The position numbers and the translations under genes are program-made. The notes beneath the pieces are model-generated. The model had not been told where the DNA came from. It was given only the letters and a program-made list of their open reading frames with translations, and ran no database searches. From Sorghum bicolor (Eukaryota; Streptophyta; Magnoliopsida; Poales; Poaceae): DNA of 64,000 nucleotides. The stretch lies in the NCBI RefSeq assembly GCF_000003195.3, contig NC_012879.2, positions 21,238,844-21,302,843 of the forward strand, given 5' to 3'. Below are positions 1 to 10,651 of this stretch, piece after piece (position 1 is the first letter of the stretch; each line of letters opens with the position of its first letter).

Positions 1-130
1 GCACAATTTTGTTAAACACTAATCACACTACTTCATCTCCACTTGAGTAGATCTCTATAAATGCTTTCATGCTACCTTTATTTGCTTTATTATATGTCTA
101 GGCTTGGAGTAGTTTCATTTATCTCTTAAT

Positions 131-240
131 TAAGCATGGTGCTTAGTTTAGGAATGATGATCTTACTTCCAAAGGATTTTAAATTAAGCATGATGCTTAG
201 GTTAAAATTCCCTCCTAAATCAAATTAGACATGGTGTCTA
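131..240 (+). repeat. Three spaced 15-bp palindromes in the leader
   Basis: Three 15-mers, TAAGCATGGTGCTTA (131-145), TAAGCATGATGCTTA (185-199) and TAGACATGGTGTCTA (226-240), are each palindromic around a short centre. The third has changed bases on both arms so that pairing is kept. The same trio is at 6484-6498, 6538-6552 and 6579-6593. They sit in the non-coding leader of the element, where dimerisation or packaging signals would be expected. The function is unknown. Confidence 0.8.
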
Positions 241-869
241 GGTTGATCTTTGAGCCGATAGTATGCTATAGTAGATATTGGATATTTTGTTGGACTAACC
301 CCTGCAGGAAAACTTTCAATATCGACCTGGGAAGTCCTGAGACAAACTCACATTGGAGACAAAGAGAGAGGCACATGAAGTTAAACAATTTGCACTAGGA
401 AGGCATAGCTCATAAGAGATGATCCATGGAGGGTGCTACAAACACGATGCACAACCGCTAAGAAAGGAAAGCTGCCACAAGGTGATACTGTACCAACACT
501 CTTCAAGTAAGGTAACATCTTAAGGTACTTCACTATCACTTTTATAAGCTTCTCCTTGGTTCTGGCGTTCACATGAATAAAAGAGACAAACATGTATGAT
601 TTACAACTCTAGATTAACCAACCCAATTGATTCAATATGTTTAGTCCTTCCACCTTTGTGATTCCACACTCCTAATCATATGAGCTAAAATATTGCACAT
701 TCAATATTTGGAAGATATAAACAAAACATAAATATAGATAGATTATCTTTCCATTAGGTTGAGCGATCTGATATGACAAATGCTTAAAATGTTACACTCA
801 TGATCTTATTATCCAACTTTGTCTTGCTCACTATGCTTAAGGTTAGAGAGAACAAATACACTTTAGGTT

Positions 870-892
870 CTGTTGGTGTTTTCCACCAACAG
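870..892 (+). other. Perfect 9-bp hairpin at the leader/Gag deletion region
   Basis: CTGTTGGTG (870-878) and CACCAACAG (884-892) form a perfect stem with a five-base loop. An identical hairpin is at 7223-7245. It lies about 130 bases before the surviving Gag zinc-knuckle codons, in the region where most of gag has been lost compared with the related element at 36923-45223. Confidence 0.7.
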
Positions 893-1020
893 GGCCCATG
901 CACTTGATCTCTGCCTTGTCTCTATGAGCAGGTACACTTCAAGCAAAATATGAAGGAGTTTTACAACTCCCAGACTCCACCAAGTGATGAACCTAGATCT
1001 ACGAGCACAAACACACTAGA

Positions 1021-1487
1021 GATACTAGACACTCAGGCAATCACTGCCCTGAGATGCTTGAGGACGTAACTACTGGAGTAACCCCATTGTGGAAATAATT
1101 ACTGACCTTCTGCCGGTCAAGAGAGACAATCCAGGACGCCCCGTCATCCCGATCTCCATCGGCATGGTGGACTTCCTAGAAGCACTCTGTGACTTTGGCT
1201 CCAGTGTCAACATTATGCCCAGGCTTGCAGATCGTACGCTAAGTTTCCCAAAGGGAATAGTGAAGAACCTCTGCGTCCGAGTTGGTACCTTGTACGCCCG
1301 AGCAGACTTCGTGGTGATAGAGACCGGTTCTGATGAGAGGGCACCCATCATTCTAGGGAGGCCATTCCTGAACACCTCGGGAGCAGTCATCCACGCTAGT
1401 GCTGCCAAGATCAGTTTCTACATCAAGGGGATGAAGGAGACGTTTTCCTTCAAAAACAAAACTACACAAATCTCAGAGCAATCCTGA
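1021..1487 (+). pseudogene. Gag zinc-knuckle remnant fused to retropepsin 1, deletion derivative
   Basis: Codons from 1021 encode the end of a CCHC knuckle (HSGNHCPEMLED), followed by broken frame and then a retropepsin-like domain open from 1089 to 1487. The catalytic motif reads DFGSSVNIMP, in place of the usual D-T/S-G. The ILGRPF motif typical of the family's C-terminal half is present. Compared with the related ORF at 41273-43429, about 20 residues just after the catalytic loop are missing, and nearly all of gag is gone. It is unlikely to make a working protease. The second copy at 7374-7840 carries the same deletions. Confidence 0.75.
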
Positions 1488-1531
1488 CATGAACCAAGGA
1501 AAGGACCAACAGGAGGAACAGGAACAAGCAA

Positions 1532-2109
1532 GTGTGGACCGAGTCAGCTAAGATGGTCACTGCAGTTCAAGGAGGTCAAGATCATCGACTTAAGTCACCA
1601 TTCTTGACCAAAAAAGGACGACCTAGTCACCTATCAGCTCCTATTCAGAACCATGCCCCTAAAACCGATATACATTCAGCTCCTGATGGCAGATCAGACA
1701 TTCTGAAAGATTGAAGGTTATTGATATGGGAGAAGACGAGTACGATCCACCCATCATCCTTGGAAGGTCGTTCCTCAGCACCGTTAAAGCAATCATCTAC
1801 ATTGAAACCGGAGAAGTCCACATGAGAGAGGAGGTACGCTGCTATTTTAATGACCCTAACTATATAGTTGAAGACTCTAAGCAGGTCAGGACAAGAAGAA
1901 GACAATGCAACCGCAACCAGAGGAGGCAAATCATCAAGGACGGATGGGCAAACTACGAAGGAGAAGTAGTAAGGTCTGAAGACATACAACTTGAACAGAA
2001 CTATCCTGAGGAGACCGTAGCACCGAATCAGGTGTGCAGAGAGAAGATAGTTATACATGAAGAGGAGAAGCCGCCGGAACCACCGACTACGCCATCCAGC
2101 GAATCATAG
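1532..2109 (+). pseudogene. Second retropepsin remnant with basic/acidic tail
   Basis: Broken frames encode the linker and end of a second retropepsin-like domain. The clearest part (1711-2109) starts at VIDMGEDEYDPP, continues with PIILGRSFLSTVKAI, and ends in a charged tail rich in Arg, Glu and Pro. The N-terminal half with the catalytic aspartate, which is present in the relative at 41273-43429, is deleted here. The N-terminal and C-terminal pieces lie in different frames around 1690-1715. Confidence 0.65.
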
Positions 2110-2632
2110 GACGACTGAGAAAACGGAGAGTCCCGTTCGGAGGACTTAAAAATACCGAACGCCTTGCCAAGAGGTAAACTTGGTAGTTATCTTTTCCTTT
2201 CAATTATTTTAAAATAGTTTGCTTAGTTAATCAGGTTTATATCATCTTGAAAAGAAAATAAAAATGTTAAAAATAGTAAGCCCCATGTGAGTATGCTCAT
2301 GGCATAAAACCCATAAGTACATTCACTGTGGTGGCATAAAAATAAAATAAATATATTCCTGTCCTATAAAAATAAAAATATAAAAATAAATTTATGATCC
2401 TACTAAAGAGAGTAACATTTATTGAGGAGACTCAACATGATAAAGGCTAAATATTTATGCTAACACTTAACTAGTTTCACAAAGCTTTGTTGTCTATTTG
2501 AGCTCCACAGAATTCAAGGATCAAAGAAGTCTAGCAGACGGAGGACATCCTAATCGCTGTCAGAGTGCTGCCGACATTCAAATACACCTCCGCCACCTGC
2601 TAGCTACATCAGAAGAAATTATGTCAAAATCC

Positions 2633-2654
2633 AGCTTGGGGGAGAGCACCCCCA
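2633..2654 (+). promoter_or_regulatory. Internal polypurine-tract-like hairpin
   Basis: The sequence AGCTTGGGGGAGAGCACCCC followed by CA combines the element's polypurine motif (AGCTTGGGGGAG) with a complementary C run, so it can fold as GGGGG/CCCCC. It lies about 1.65 kb upstream of the true polypurine tract. Equivalent sites are at 8986-9007 and, reversed, at 40264-40285 and 50950-50970. A role as an extra plus-strand primer site is inferred only. Confidence 0.6.
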
Positions 2655-4284
2655 TTTATCCAGCTAAGTGTTCTACTCACGTTTATACTTTACTCGAATA
2701 ATAAAAAGATGCATAATCATAAAAACCCAAATAAAGATTTTGTGCTTATATATATCTTTGCTTAGTTTGCTAAATAAATAAATAAGTAAAGTTTGCTATG
2801 AACCCTCATGATAAGCTCTCACATGGAAATGATGAATAGTTGCTCTGCCATGTACCTAGTTTTCAAGTTTAAGCTTTCTCTCAAGTTTAGGCATAACTGT
2901 TATTAATTAAGATTTGCTCTAAACCTGAACTTGTGGGAAGAGTACTTGATCTAAAGTCTAAATCATTAACGGATATGATATGGGAAGGTTGAGCTGCTGT
3001 TTATCTGTTCCTAGAGATGCTAGAATTCTGGAGAATTTTATCTTTGAAAATCTTTAAAATAACACATGATGTGTTCCTGTATGATGAGAGTTTAAATTCC
3101 TACCACAGCCATATATATACATGCTTGCTAGACTTTGAGCCACTCATTTACTTTTTACTGCTTATGAGCATTGAGTGTGGTCAAGCTGTGTAGACCCCTA
3201 GGAGCTTGTCATGTGGTTATATCAAGATTCACTTGCACGTTCACTCACACATGCTACTTCTACTCCGGAAGTACCATCCACATATATCCATTTCCATCTC
3301 CAGAACCACCCAAAAATATTCTACTCCTAATCCGGAAGAGAATAGCCAAAAACATTTCTGTTTTCCCCTGTGAAATAAATGCTCAAGTTATCTTGTTACT
3401 ACCACTTGCTATATTATTTCATGAGATGAGTGCTCTCTAAAAAAAAGAAGAAAAAAAAAAGAAAAAAAGAGATACGAGAAAATAAAAAGGGGCAAGTGCC
3501 CGGAACCTCGAAAGAAAAAAAAGTGAGACGAGAGGTAAAAATGGACAAGTGCCCGACAGTAGAACTAGGGGTACAAGATACCCACGTGAAAGAAAAAGAA
3601 AATATAGAGCATCTCATTCTCCTTAAAAAGTTTCAAAAGAGCAAGAAAGGTATGTATCCCCTCAAAAGAGCATAAGTAGAATTAGACTTTCACCATTGTT
3701 ATCACCATCATCACCATACACCATTCATTCACCACACATGCACATCTTGATTTGACTTATTGACTTGTTCTTCTGGATCCATGGTTTGACTATGCAATAA
3801 ATGTTTTGTACGTATGTATTAGCTGTCTCCCACCTATGAGCTCCAGATATCAAAACCTTATTAGAGTAGGGTGAGAGAGAAGGCAATACCACTATGCCTC
3901 ATACCAAAAATACCACATACTTTGAGAGAAGGCATACACCATTAATGCCTTGGTAAGGATCCAGAAATACCACAAAAGAGAGACTAGAGAGAGTCATATA
4001 AGGAATCTCTGAGTTTTATTTGAAAATCTGCAAAAACTCCAGAGCTATAGCTGATCAAGAATAAGAGACATGGTGCTTGACTAGACCGTTCTATCTTTTA
4101 ACTACTCAAGACAGAAGTGACGGTTACAAGTCCCATGGTGAAAGGTAAATGAGTAAGTTTTAAGTCTTAACAGTTTACTCTAACCCAGAGATGATATCTT
4201 GTTTGAACGCCTTTGTATCTTTAAGGCAAGAAAACACTGTAGAAACTCTTGAGTTCATCTTTACTCAGGGACGAGCAAAGGTTA
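2655..4284 (+). other. 3' non-coding region of the element
   Basis: No credible coding sequence is seen. The stretch is AT-rich, with a purine-rich tract (about 3435-3540) and repeats of GGACAAGTGCCCG-like words near 3490-3560. The same order of words occurs in reverse in the two nested elements at 38578-40260 and 49882-50950, so this 3' region is a shared family trait. The short open frames here are low-complexity artefacts. Confidence 0.6.
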
Positions 4285-4298
4285 AGCTTGGGGGAGCT
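4285..4298 (+). promoter_or_regulatory. Polypurine tract next to the LTR
   Basis: AGCTTGGGGGAGCT directly precedes the LTR start TGTTGACGG. This is the expected site and composition for the plus-strand primer of reverse transcription. The copy at 10637-10651 is in the same position. Confidence 0.85.
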
Positions 4299-5630
4299 TG
4301 TTGACGGTCCTTAATGCACACATTTAACCATCAACTAATCATGGAAAAGGATCGAAATGTAACCAACACCCAGACTTAGGGTTTTATCTGACAGAATTCC
4401 ACGAGTTTTGGTGTTTGTCTATTTCTGTAGGGGGTTATCAGGAAATACGGAAGAAAGGCCCACACGTCGGGATTACATAGAGATATTAATGTGCCGCGCA
4501 ATTTTCTATCATCTAGAAGACTCCAGAAGCCACGGGAACGAACGGGAGGCCGAGCGGGCCCGGAGGCAGGGCGCCCGCCCTCCTCTGCTGGCCAATCAGC
4601 ACGAGTCTCGGGGATTATGCCCCACGGACTCTAAGGATCGAGGAAAATCACACGATGAAGGTCGGTTTGATCGGATGGTGGAGAATAACGTGGAAATTCC
4701 TTGGGAGCTACTCTTCCTAGATTTCTTGGGAGCTACTCTTCCTAGATTTCTTGGGGGCTACTCTTCCTGGACTATATAAGCAGACCCCCACCAGCCCCTG
4801 GAGGCATACCTCTTCTGCAAAATCAAAGTTAGGGTTTCAATTCTTCATCCAAGTAGAGAGGATCCCTCTAGTTCTTCTAGTTCTACTTCTAGTTCATCTA
4901 GATCTAGTTCTAGTTCATCTAGTTCTAGTTCTAGTTCCTCTAGTTCTAGTTCTAGTTAGTTCTAGTTGTAATCTAGAAAATAGGGAGAGAGAAGAGGAGA
5001 GCGGAGGAGGAGCCGGATCTGTTGGATCTTCCTCAACATTGTACTTTTGCAGCAACTGGTTCGTCCTTCATCGTTCTCCAGGTTCTTCAACTCATAATTT
5101 CTGAGTTCTTTAATTACTTTTATTTACATTCAAGTTATTTATTGGATTCCCGCTTGCATCAAGTGCTCTAGTCTTTATAACGCTAGAGTAGTAATTAATA
5201 GATTAGACGTGGTGTTTAGTCTTGCGATTACCTGGAATTGCACCCAATCCTGCGGATTGTTGTGGTAGCCTTAGGGTAGTGACAGCCCTAACGGTCGATG
5301 TATTCCACCTAGTTCGGATCGGTGTTTGTAGGACCGTAGTCAGACCTTCCTAGCCCCCTTCTCATCTCTTTCTGTGGTTAGTGCTCTGATGTCCCGATAT
5401 AGATAATCTTGAAGTAATTCTTGATTCTTAGATCAACTAGAGAACTCTTAGGAAACTTCCTCTCTTCCCATCAAAAATAATTATATAGTTATCCTTGGGC
5501 GATCTTGGATCTTAATTAGTACACTCACGTTCCCTGTGGAAAATTGATACTCTGGAATACTCCCGGGTGAAGGCTACATCGGTATCCGTGCGCTTGCGGA
5601 TTTTTCTGTTTGCGTTTAAAATACCCAACA
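4299..5630 (+). repeat. LTR shared by the two tandem units (1332 bp)
   Basis: The LTR starts TGTTGACGGTCC and ends AATACCCAACA, giving the TG...CA ends of a retroviral-type LTR. A polypurine tract precedes it and a primer binding site follows seven bases later. It contains a 25-bp triplicated sequence, a TATA box, and a CTAGTT-rich array (about 4867-4970). The LTR at 10652-12004 is nearly identical but 21 bp longer, mainly through one extra unit of a GGGCGCCCGCCCT motif. Confidence 0.92.
4700..4780 (+). promoter_or_regulatory. LTR core promoter with 25-bp triplicate and TATA box
   Basis: Three copies of a 25-bp unit (starts 4700, 4725 and 4750, beginning CTTGGGAGCTACTC) end right at a TATA box, ACTATATAAG (4771-4780). 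Transcription would start about 30 bp downstream. The arrangement looks like an upstream activating array in U3. It is repeated at 11074-11154. Confidence 0.75.
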
Positions 5631-5637
5631 AGCTTTC

Positions 5638-5653
5638 TGGCGCCGTTGCCGGG
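5638..5653 (+). promoter_or_regulatory. Primer binding site, tRNA-Asp type
   Basis: TGGCGCCGTTGCCGGG follows the LTR end by seven bases. From established knowledge it is complementary to the 3' end of plant tRNA-Asp, the primer used by Athila and some Tat elements. Nested elements N2 and B carry the same site in reverse at 43565-43581 and 55672-55688. Confidence 0.85.
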
Positions 5654-5664
5654 AAACGGTAGCT

Positions 5665-5964
5665 GTGCTAGTTTCGAACCAAGTCGTTCGTGTATCCTTT
5701 TTCTTTTCCTTTTCTTTTACCACACTCACCTTACCATTTTCACCACACCACATGGATTTCACTCTAAGCATTAATGAGCATGGAATTTATTTCATTGCCA
5801 CTTCATTTACTCCATGCTCATATGCAACATCTTCACAATCCATTGGTCTCTCCAACATCACCACATTCGAGATCTCCAACCCCCACTTCCTTTCTATTTA
5901 TAAAAACTTTAAAAGGGCGGTTGTCGATGCATATGTCTATATGAAATATTGCAGATCTCGTTGA
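5665..5964 (+). pseudogene. Gag leader remnant of the second unit
   Basis: A 99-codon frame starts MLVSNQVVRVSFFFSFSF and includes an inner MDF start context. The same leader is found in reverse in element B (55670 downward), where it runs into Gag. Here it runs into unrelated sequence after about 40 codons. I read it as the surviving edge of a gag start joined to foreign leader DNA. It is not a gene in its own right. Confidence 0.55.
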
Positions 5965-7373
5965 GTTGATCTTGATATAGGTCAGCGTTGGAAGGGAAAC
6001 CACTTCGCCGACATAAATTGACGGTTTCCCAAGGACAAGCTTAGTGTCCTAAAACAAGCATTGATCAGATCGTAACATGAGCTTTTAATTATTTACAACA
6101 TTACCTTGAGTGTTGAGCATATAAGGATAATTGTAAAAAATTCCTTCGGGTATTCTTGTCACTAACCTTTCCAGGATTGGAGCAAGAAGATCGGATGAAT
6201 GACAAGCACAAGGTATGTCCAACCAATCATCATACAACATTGAATTAAATTCATCCAAACTTGAATTTTGCAAAATTTAAGCTTGGGGGAGTACTTTACA
6301 TAAAAACATCCTTTTCCCTGTTGCTATGTTGGTTGTCCTTACCTTTAAGACATGCTCAATTTTGTTAAATACTAATCACACTACTTCATCTCCACTTGAG
6401 TAGATCTCTATAAATGCTTTCATGCTACCTTTATTTGCTTTATTATATGTCTAGGCTTGGAGTAGTTTCATTTATCTCTTAATTAAGCATGGTGCTTAGT
6501 TTAGGAATGATGATCTTACTTCCAAAGGATTTTAAATTAAGCATGATGCTTAGGTTAAAATTCCCTCCTAAATCAAATTAGACATGGTGTCTAGGTTGAT
6601 CTTTGAGCCGATAGTATGCTATAGTAGATATTGGATATTTTGTTGGACTAACCCCTGCAGGAAAACTTTCAATATCGACCTGGGAAGTCCTGAGACAAAC
6701 TCACATAGGAGACAAAGAGAGAGGCACATGAAGTTTAACAATTTGCACGAGGAAGGCATAGCTCATAAGAGATGATCCAAGGAGGGTGCTACAAACACGA
6801 TGCACAACCGCTAAGAAAGGAAAGCTGCCACAAAGTGATACTGTACCATCACTCTTCAAGTAAGGTAACATCTTAAGGTACTTCACTATCACTTTTATAA
6901 GCTTCTCCTTGGTTCTGGCGTTCACATGAATAAAAGAGACAAACATGTATGATTTACAACTCTAGATTAACCAACCCAATTGATTCTATATGTTTAGTCC
7001 TTCCACCTTTGTGATTCCACAATCCTAATCATATGAGCTAAAATGTTGCACATTCAATATTTGGAAGATATAAACAAAACATAAATATAGATAGATTATC
7101 TTTCCATTAGGTTGAGCGATCTGATATGACAAATGCTTTAAATGTTACACTCATGATCTTATTATCCAACTTTGTCTTGCTCACTATGCTTAAGGTTAGA
7201 GAGAACAAATACACTTTAGGTTCTGTTGGTGTTTTCCACCAACAGGGCCCATGCACTTGATCTCTGCCTTGTCTCTATGAGCAGGTACACTTCAAGCAAA
7301 ATATGAAGGAGTTTTACAACTCCCAGACTCCACCAAGTGATGAACCTAGATCTACGAGCACAAACACACTAGA
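5965..7373 (+). other. Leader region of the second unit
   Basis: No gene is recognised. The stretch carries a stray polypurine-like site AAGCTTGGGGGAGTA (6279-6293), the three palindromes (6484-6593) and the 9-bp hairpin (7223-7245). From 6354 it matches the window's first bases, with a small number of substitutions. Confidence 0.6.
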
Positions 7374-7840
7374 GATACTGGACACTCAGGCAATCACTGC
7401 CCTGAGATGCTTGAGGACGTAACTACTGGAGTAACCCCGTTGTGGAAATAATTACTGACCTTCTGCCAGTCAAGAGAGACAATCCAGGACGCCCTGTCAT
7501 CCCGATCTCCATCAGCATGGTGGACTTCCTAGAAGCGCTCTGTGACTTTGGCTCCAGTGTCAACATTATGCCCAGGCTTGCAGATCGTACGCTAAGTTTC
7601 CCAAAGGGAATAGTGAAGAACCTCTGCGTCCGAGTTGGTACCTTGTACGCCCGAGCAGACTTCGTGGTGATAGAGACCGGTTCTGATGAGAGGGCACCCA
7701 TCATTCTAGGGAGGCCATTCCTGAACACCTCGGGAGCAGTCATCCACGCTAGTGCTGCCAAGATCAGTTTCTACATCAAGGGGATGAAGGAGACGTTTTC
7801 CTTCAAAAACAAAACTACACAAATCTCAGAGCAATCCTGA
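7374..7840 (+). pseudogene. Second copy: zinc-knuckle remnant and retropepsin 1
   Basis: This is the counterpart of 1021-1487, offset by 6353 bp. It keeps TGHSGNHCPEMLED of the zinc knuckle with the Gly that is Arg in the first copy, and the same DFGSSVNIMP catalytic loop followed by the same internal deletion. The main frame is open from 7442 to 7840. The identical deletion endpoints show that both units descend from one already defective element. Confidence 0.75.
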
Positions 7841-7884
7841 CATGAACCAAGGAAAGGACCAACAGGAGGAACAGGAACAAGCAA

Positions 7885-8462
7885 GTGTGGACCGAGTCAG
7901 CTAAGATGGTCACTGCAGTTCAAGGAGGTCAAGATCATCGACTTAAGTCACCATTCTTGACCAAAAAAGGACGACCTAGTCACCTATCAGCTCCTATTCA
8001 GAACCATGCCCCTAAAACCGACATACATTCAGCTCCTGATGGCAGATCAGACATTCTGAAAGATTGAAGGTTATTGATATGGGAGAAGACGAGTACGATC
8101 CACCCATCATCCTTGGAAGGTCGTTCCTCAGCACCGTTAAAGCAATCATCTACATTGAAACCGGAGAAGTCCACATGAGAGAGGAGGTACGCTGCTATTT
8201 TAATGACCCTAACTATATAGTTGAAGACTCTAAGCAGGTCAGGACAAGAAGAAGACAATGCAACCGCAACCAGAGGAGGCAAATCATCAAGGACGGATGG
8301 GCAAACTACGAAGGAGAAGTAGTAAGGTCTGAAGACATACAACTTGAACAGAACTATCCTGAGGAGACCGTAGCACCGAATCAGGTGTGCAGAGAGAAGA
8401 TAGTTATACATGAAGAGGAGAAGCCGCCGGAACCACCGACTACGCCATCCAGTGAATCATAG
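7885..8462 (+). pseudogene. Second copy: retropepsin 2 remnant
   Basis: This is the counterpart of 1532-2109. The clear part, 8064-8462, carries PPIILGRSFL and the charged C-terminal tail. It lacks the catalytic half. Only a few substitutions separate it from the upstream copy. Confidence 0.65.
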
Positions 8463-8985
8463 GACGACTGAGAAAACGGAGAGTCCCGTTCGGAGGACTT
8501 AAAAATACCGAACGCCTTGCCAAGAGGTAAACTTGGTAGTTATCTTTTCCTTTCAATTATTTTAAAATAGTTTGCTTAGTTAATCAGGTTTATATCATCT
8601 TGAAAAGAAAATAAAAATGTTAAAAATAGTAAGCCCCATGTGAGTATGCTCATGGCATAAAACCCATAAGTACATTCACTGTGGTGGCATAAAAATAAAA
8701 TAAATATATTCCTGTCCTATAAAAATAAAAATATAAAAATAAATTTATGATCCTACTAAAGAGAGTAACATTTATTGAGGAGACTCAACATGATAAAGGC
8801 TAAATATTTATGCTAACACTTAACTAGTTTCACAAAGCTTTGTTGTCTATTTCAGCTCCACAGAATTCAAGGATCAAAGAAGTCTAGCAGACGGAGGACA
8901 TCCTAATCGCTGTCAGAGTGCTGCCGACATTCAAATACACCTCCGCCACCTGCTAGCTACATCAGAAGAAATTATGTCAAAATCC

Positions 8986-9007
8986 AGCTTGGGGGAGAGC
9001 ACCCCCA
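8986..9007 (+). promoter_or_regulatory. Second copy: internal polypurine-tract-like hairpin
   Basis: Same sequence and relative position as 2633-2654, 1.65 kb upstream of the true polypurine tract at 10637-10651. Confidence 0.6.
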
Positions 9008-10636
9008 TTTATCCAGCTAAGTGTTCTACTCACGTTTATACTTTACTCGAATAATAAAAAGATGCATAATCATAAAAACCCAAATAAAGATTTTGTGCTT
9101 ATATATATCTTTGCTTAGTTTGCTAAATAAATAAATAAGTAAAGTTTGCTATGAACCCTCATGATAAGCTCTCACATGGAAATGATGAATAGTTGCTCTG
9201 CCATGTACCTAGTTTTCAAGTTTAAGCTTTCTCTCAAGTTTAGGCATAACTGTTATTAATTAAGATTTGCTCTAAACCTGAACTTGTGGGAAGAGTACTT
9301 GATCTAAAGTCTAAGTCGTTAACGGATATGATATGGGAAGGTTGAGCTGCTGTTTATGTGTTCCTAGAGATGCTAGAATTCTAGAGAATTTTATCTTTGA
9401 AAATCTTTAAAATAACACATGATGAGTTCCTGTATGATGAGAGTTTAAATTCCTACTACAGCCATATATATACATGCTTGCTAGACTTTGAGCCACTCAT
9501 TTACTTTTTACTGCTTATGAGCATTGAGTGTGGTCAAGCTGTGTAGACCCTTAGGAGCTTGTCATGTGGTTAAATCAAGATTCACTTGCACGTTCACTCA
9601 CACATGCTACTTCTACTCCGGAAGTACCATCCACATATATCCATTTCCATCTCCAGAACCACCCAAAAATATTCTACTCCTAATCCGGGAGAGAATAGCC
9701 TAAAACATTTCTGTTTTCCCCTGTGAAATAAATGCTCAAGTTATCTTGATACTACCACTTGCTATATTATTTCATGAGATGAGTGCTCTCTAAAAAAAAG
9801 AAGAAAAAAAAGAAATAAAAAGAGATACGAGGAAATAAAAAGGGGCAAGTGCTCGGAACCTCGAAAGAAAAAAAAGTGAGACGAGAGGTAAAAATGGACA
9901 AGTGTCCGACAGTAGAATTAGGGGTACAAGATACCCACGTGAAAGAAAAAGAAAATATAGAGCATCTCATTCTCCTCAAAAAGTTTCAAAAGAGCAAGAA
10001 AGGTATGTATCCCCTCAAAAGAGCATAAGTAGAATTAGACTTTCACCATTGTTATCACCATCATCACCATACACCATTCATTCACCACACATGCACATCT
10101 TGATTTGACTTATTGACTTGTTCTTTTGGATCCATGGTTTGACTATGCAATAAATGTTTTGTAAGTATGTATTAGCTGTCTCCCACCTATGAGCTCCAGA
10201 TATCAAAACCTTATTAGAGTAGGGTGAGAGAGAAGGCAATACCACTATGCCTCATACCAAAAATACCACATACTTTGAGAGAAGGCATACACCATTAATG
10301 CCTTGGTAAGGATCCAGAAATACCACAAAAGAGAGACTAGAGAGAGTCATACAAGGAATCTCTGAGTTTTATTTGAAAATCTACAAAAACTCCAGAGCTA
10401 TAGCTGATCAAGAATAAGAGACATGGTGCTTGACTAGACTGTTCTATCTTTTAACTACTCAAGACAGAAGTGACGGTTACAAGTCCCATGGTGAAAGGTA
10501 AATGAGTAAGTTTTAAGTCTTAACAGTTTACTCTAACCCAAAGATGATATCTTGTTTGAACGCCTTTGTATCTTTAAGGAAAGAAACCACTGTAGAAACT
10601 CTTGAGTTCATCTTTACTCAGGGACGAGCAAAGGTT

Positions 10637-10651
10637 AAGCTTGGGGGAGCT
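10637..10651 (+). promoter_or_regulatory. Polypurine tract of the complete unit
   Basis: AAGCTTGGGGGAGCT abuts the 3' LTR start at 10652. Confidence 0.85.

Larger units (their letters stand above)
1..4298 (+). mobile_element. Upstream unit of tandem non-autonomous Athila-like array, internal region (partial)
   Basis: This stretch repeats almost base for base at 6354-10651, an offset of 6353 bp. It runs into an LTR at 4299, so it is the 3' part of an internal region whose own 5' LTR lies left of the window. It holds leader-like non-coding DNA (1-1020), the tail of a Gag zinc knuckle fused to a shortened retropepsin, a remnant of a second retropepsin, and about 2.2 kb of 3' non-coding DNA ending in a polypurine tract. 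No reverse transcriptase, RNase H or integrase motif is present. The shared deletions in both copies show that the array arose by copying one defective element. Confidence 0.85.

Noticed and set aside
3414..3675. Lys-rich and Phe/Ser-rich open frames on both strands
   Set aside because: They come from a purine-rich low-complexity tract in the 3' non-coding region. The same tract recurs in the other elements without frame conservation.
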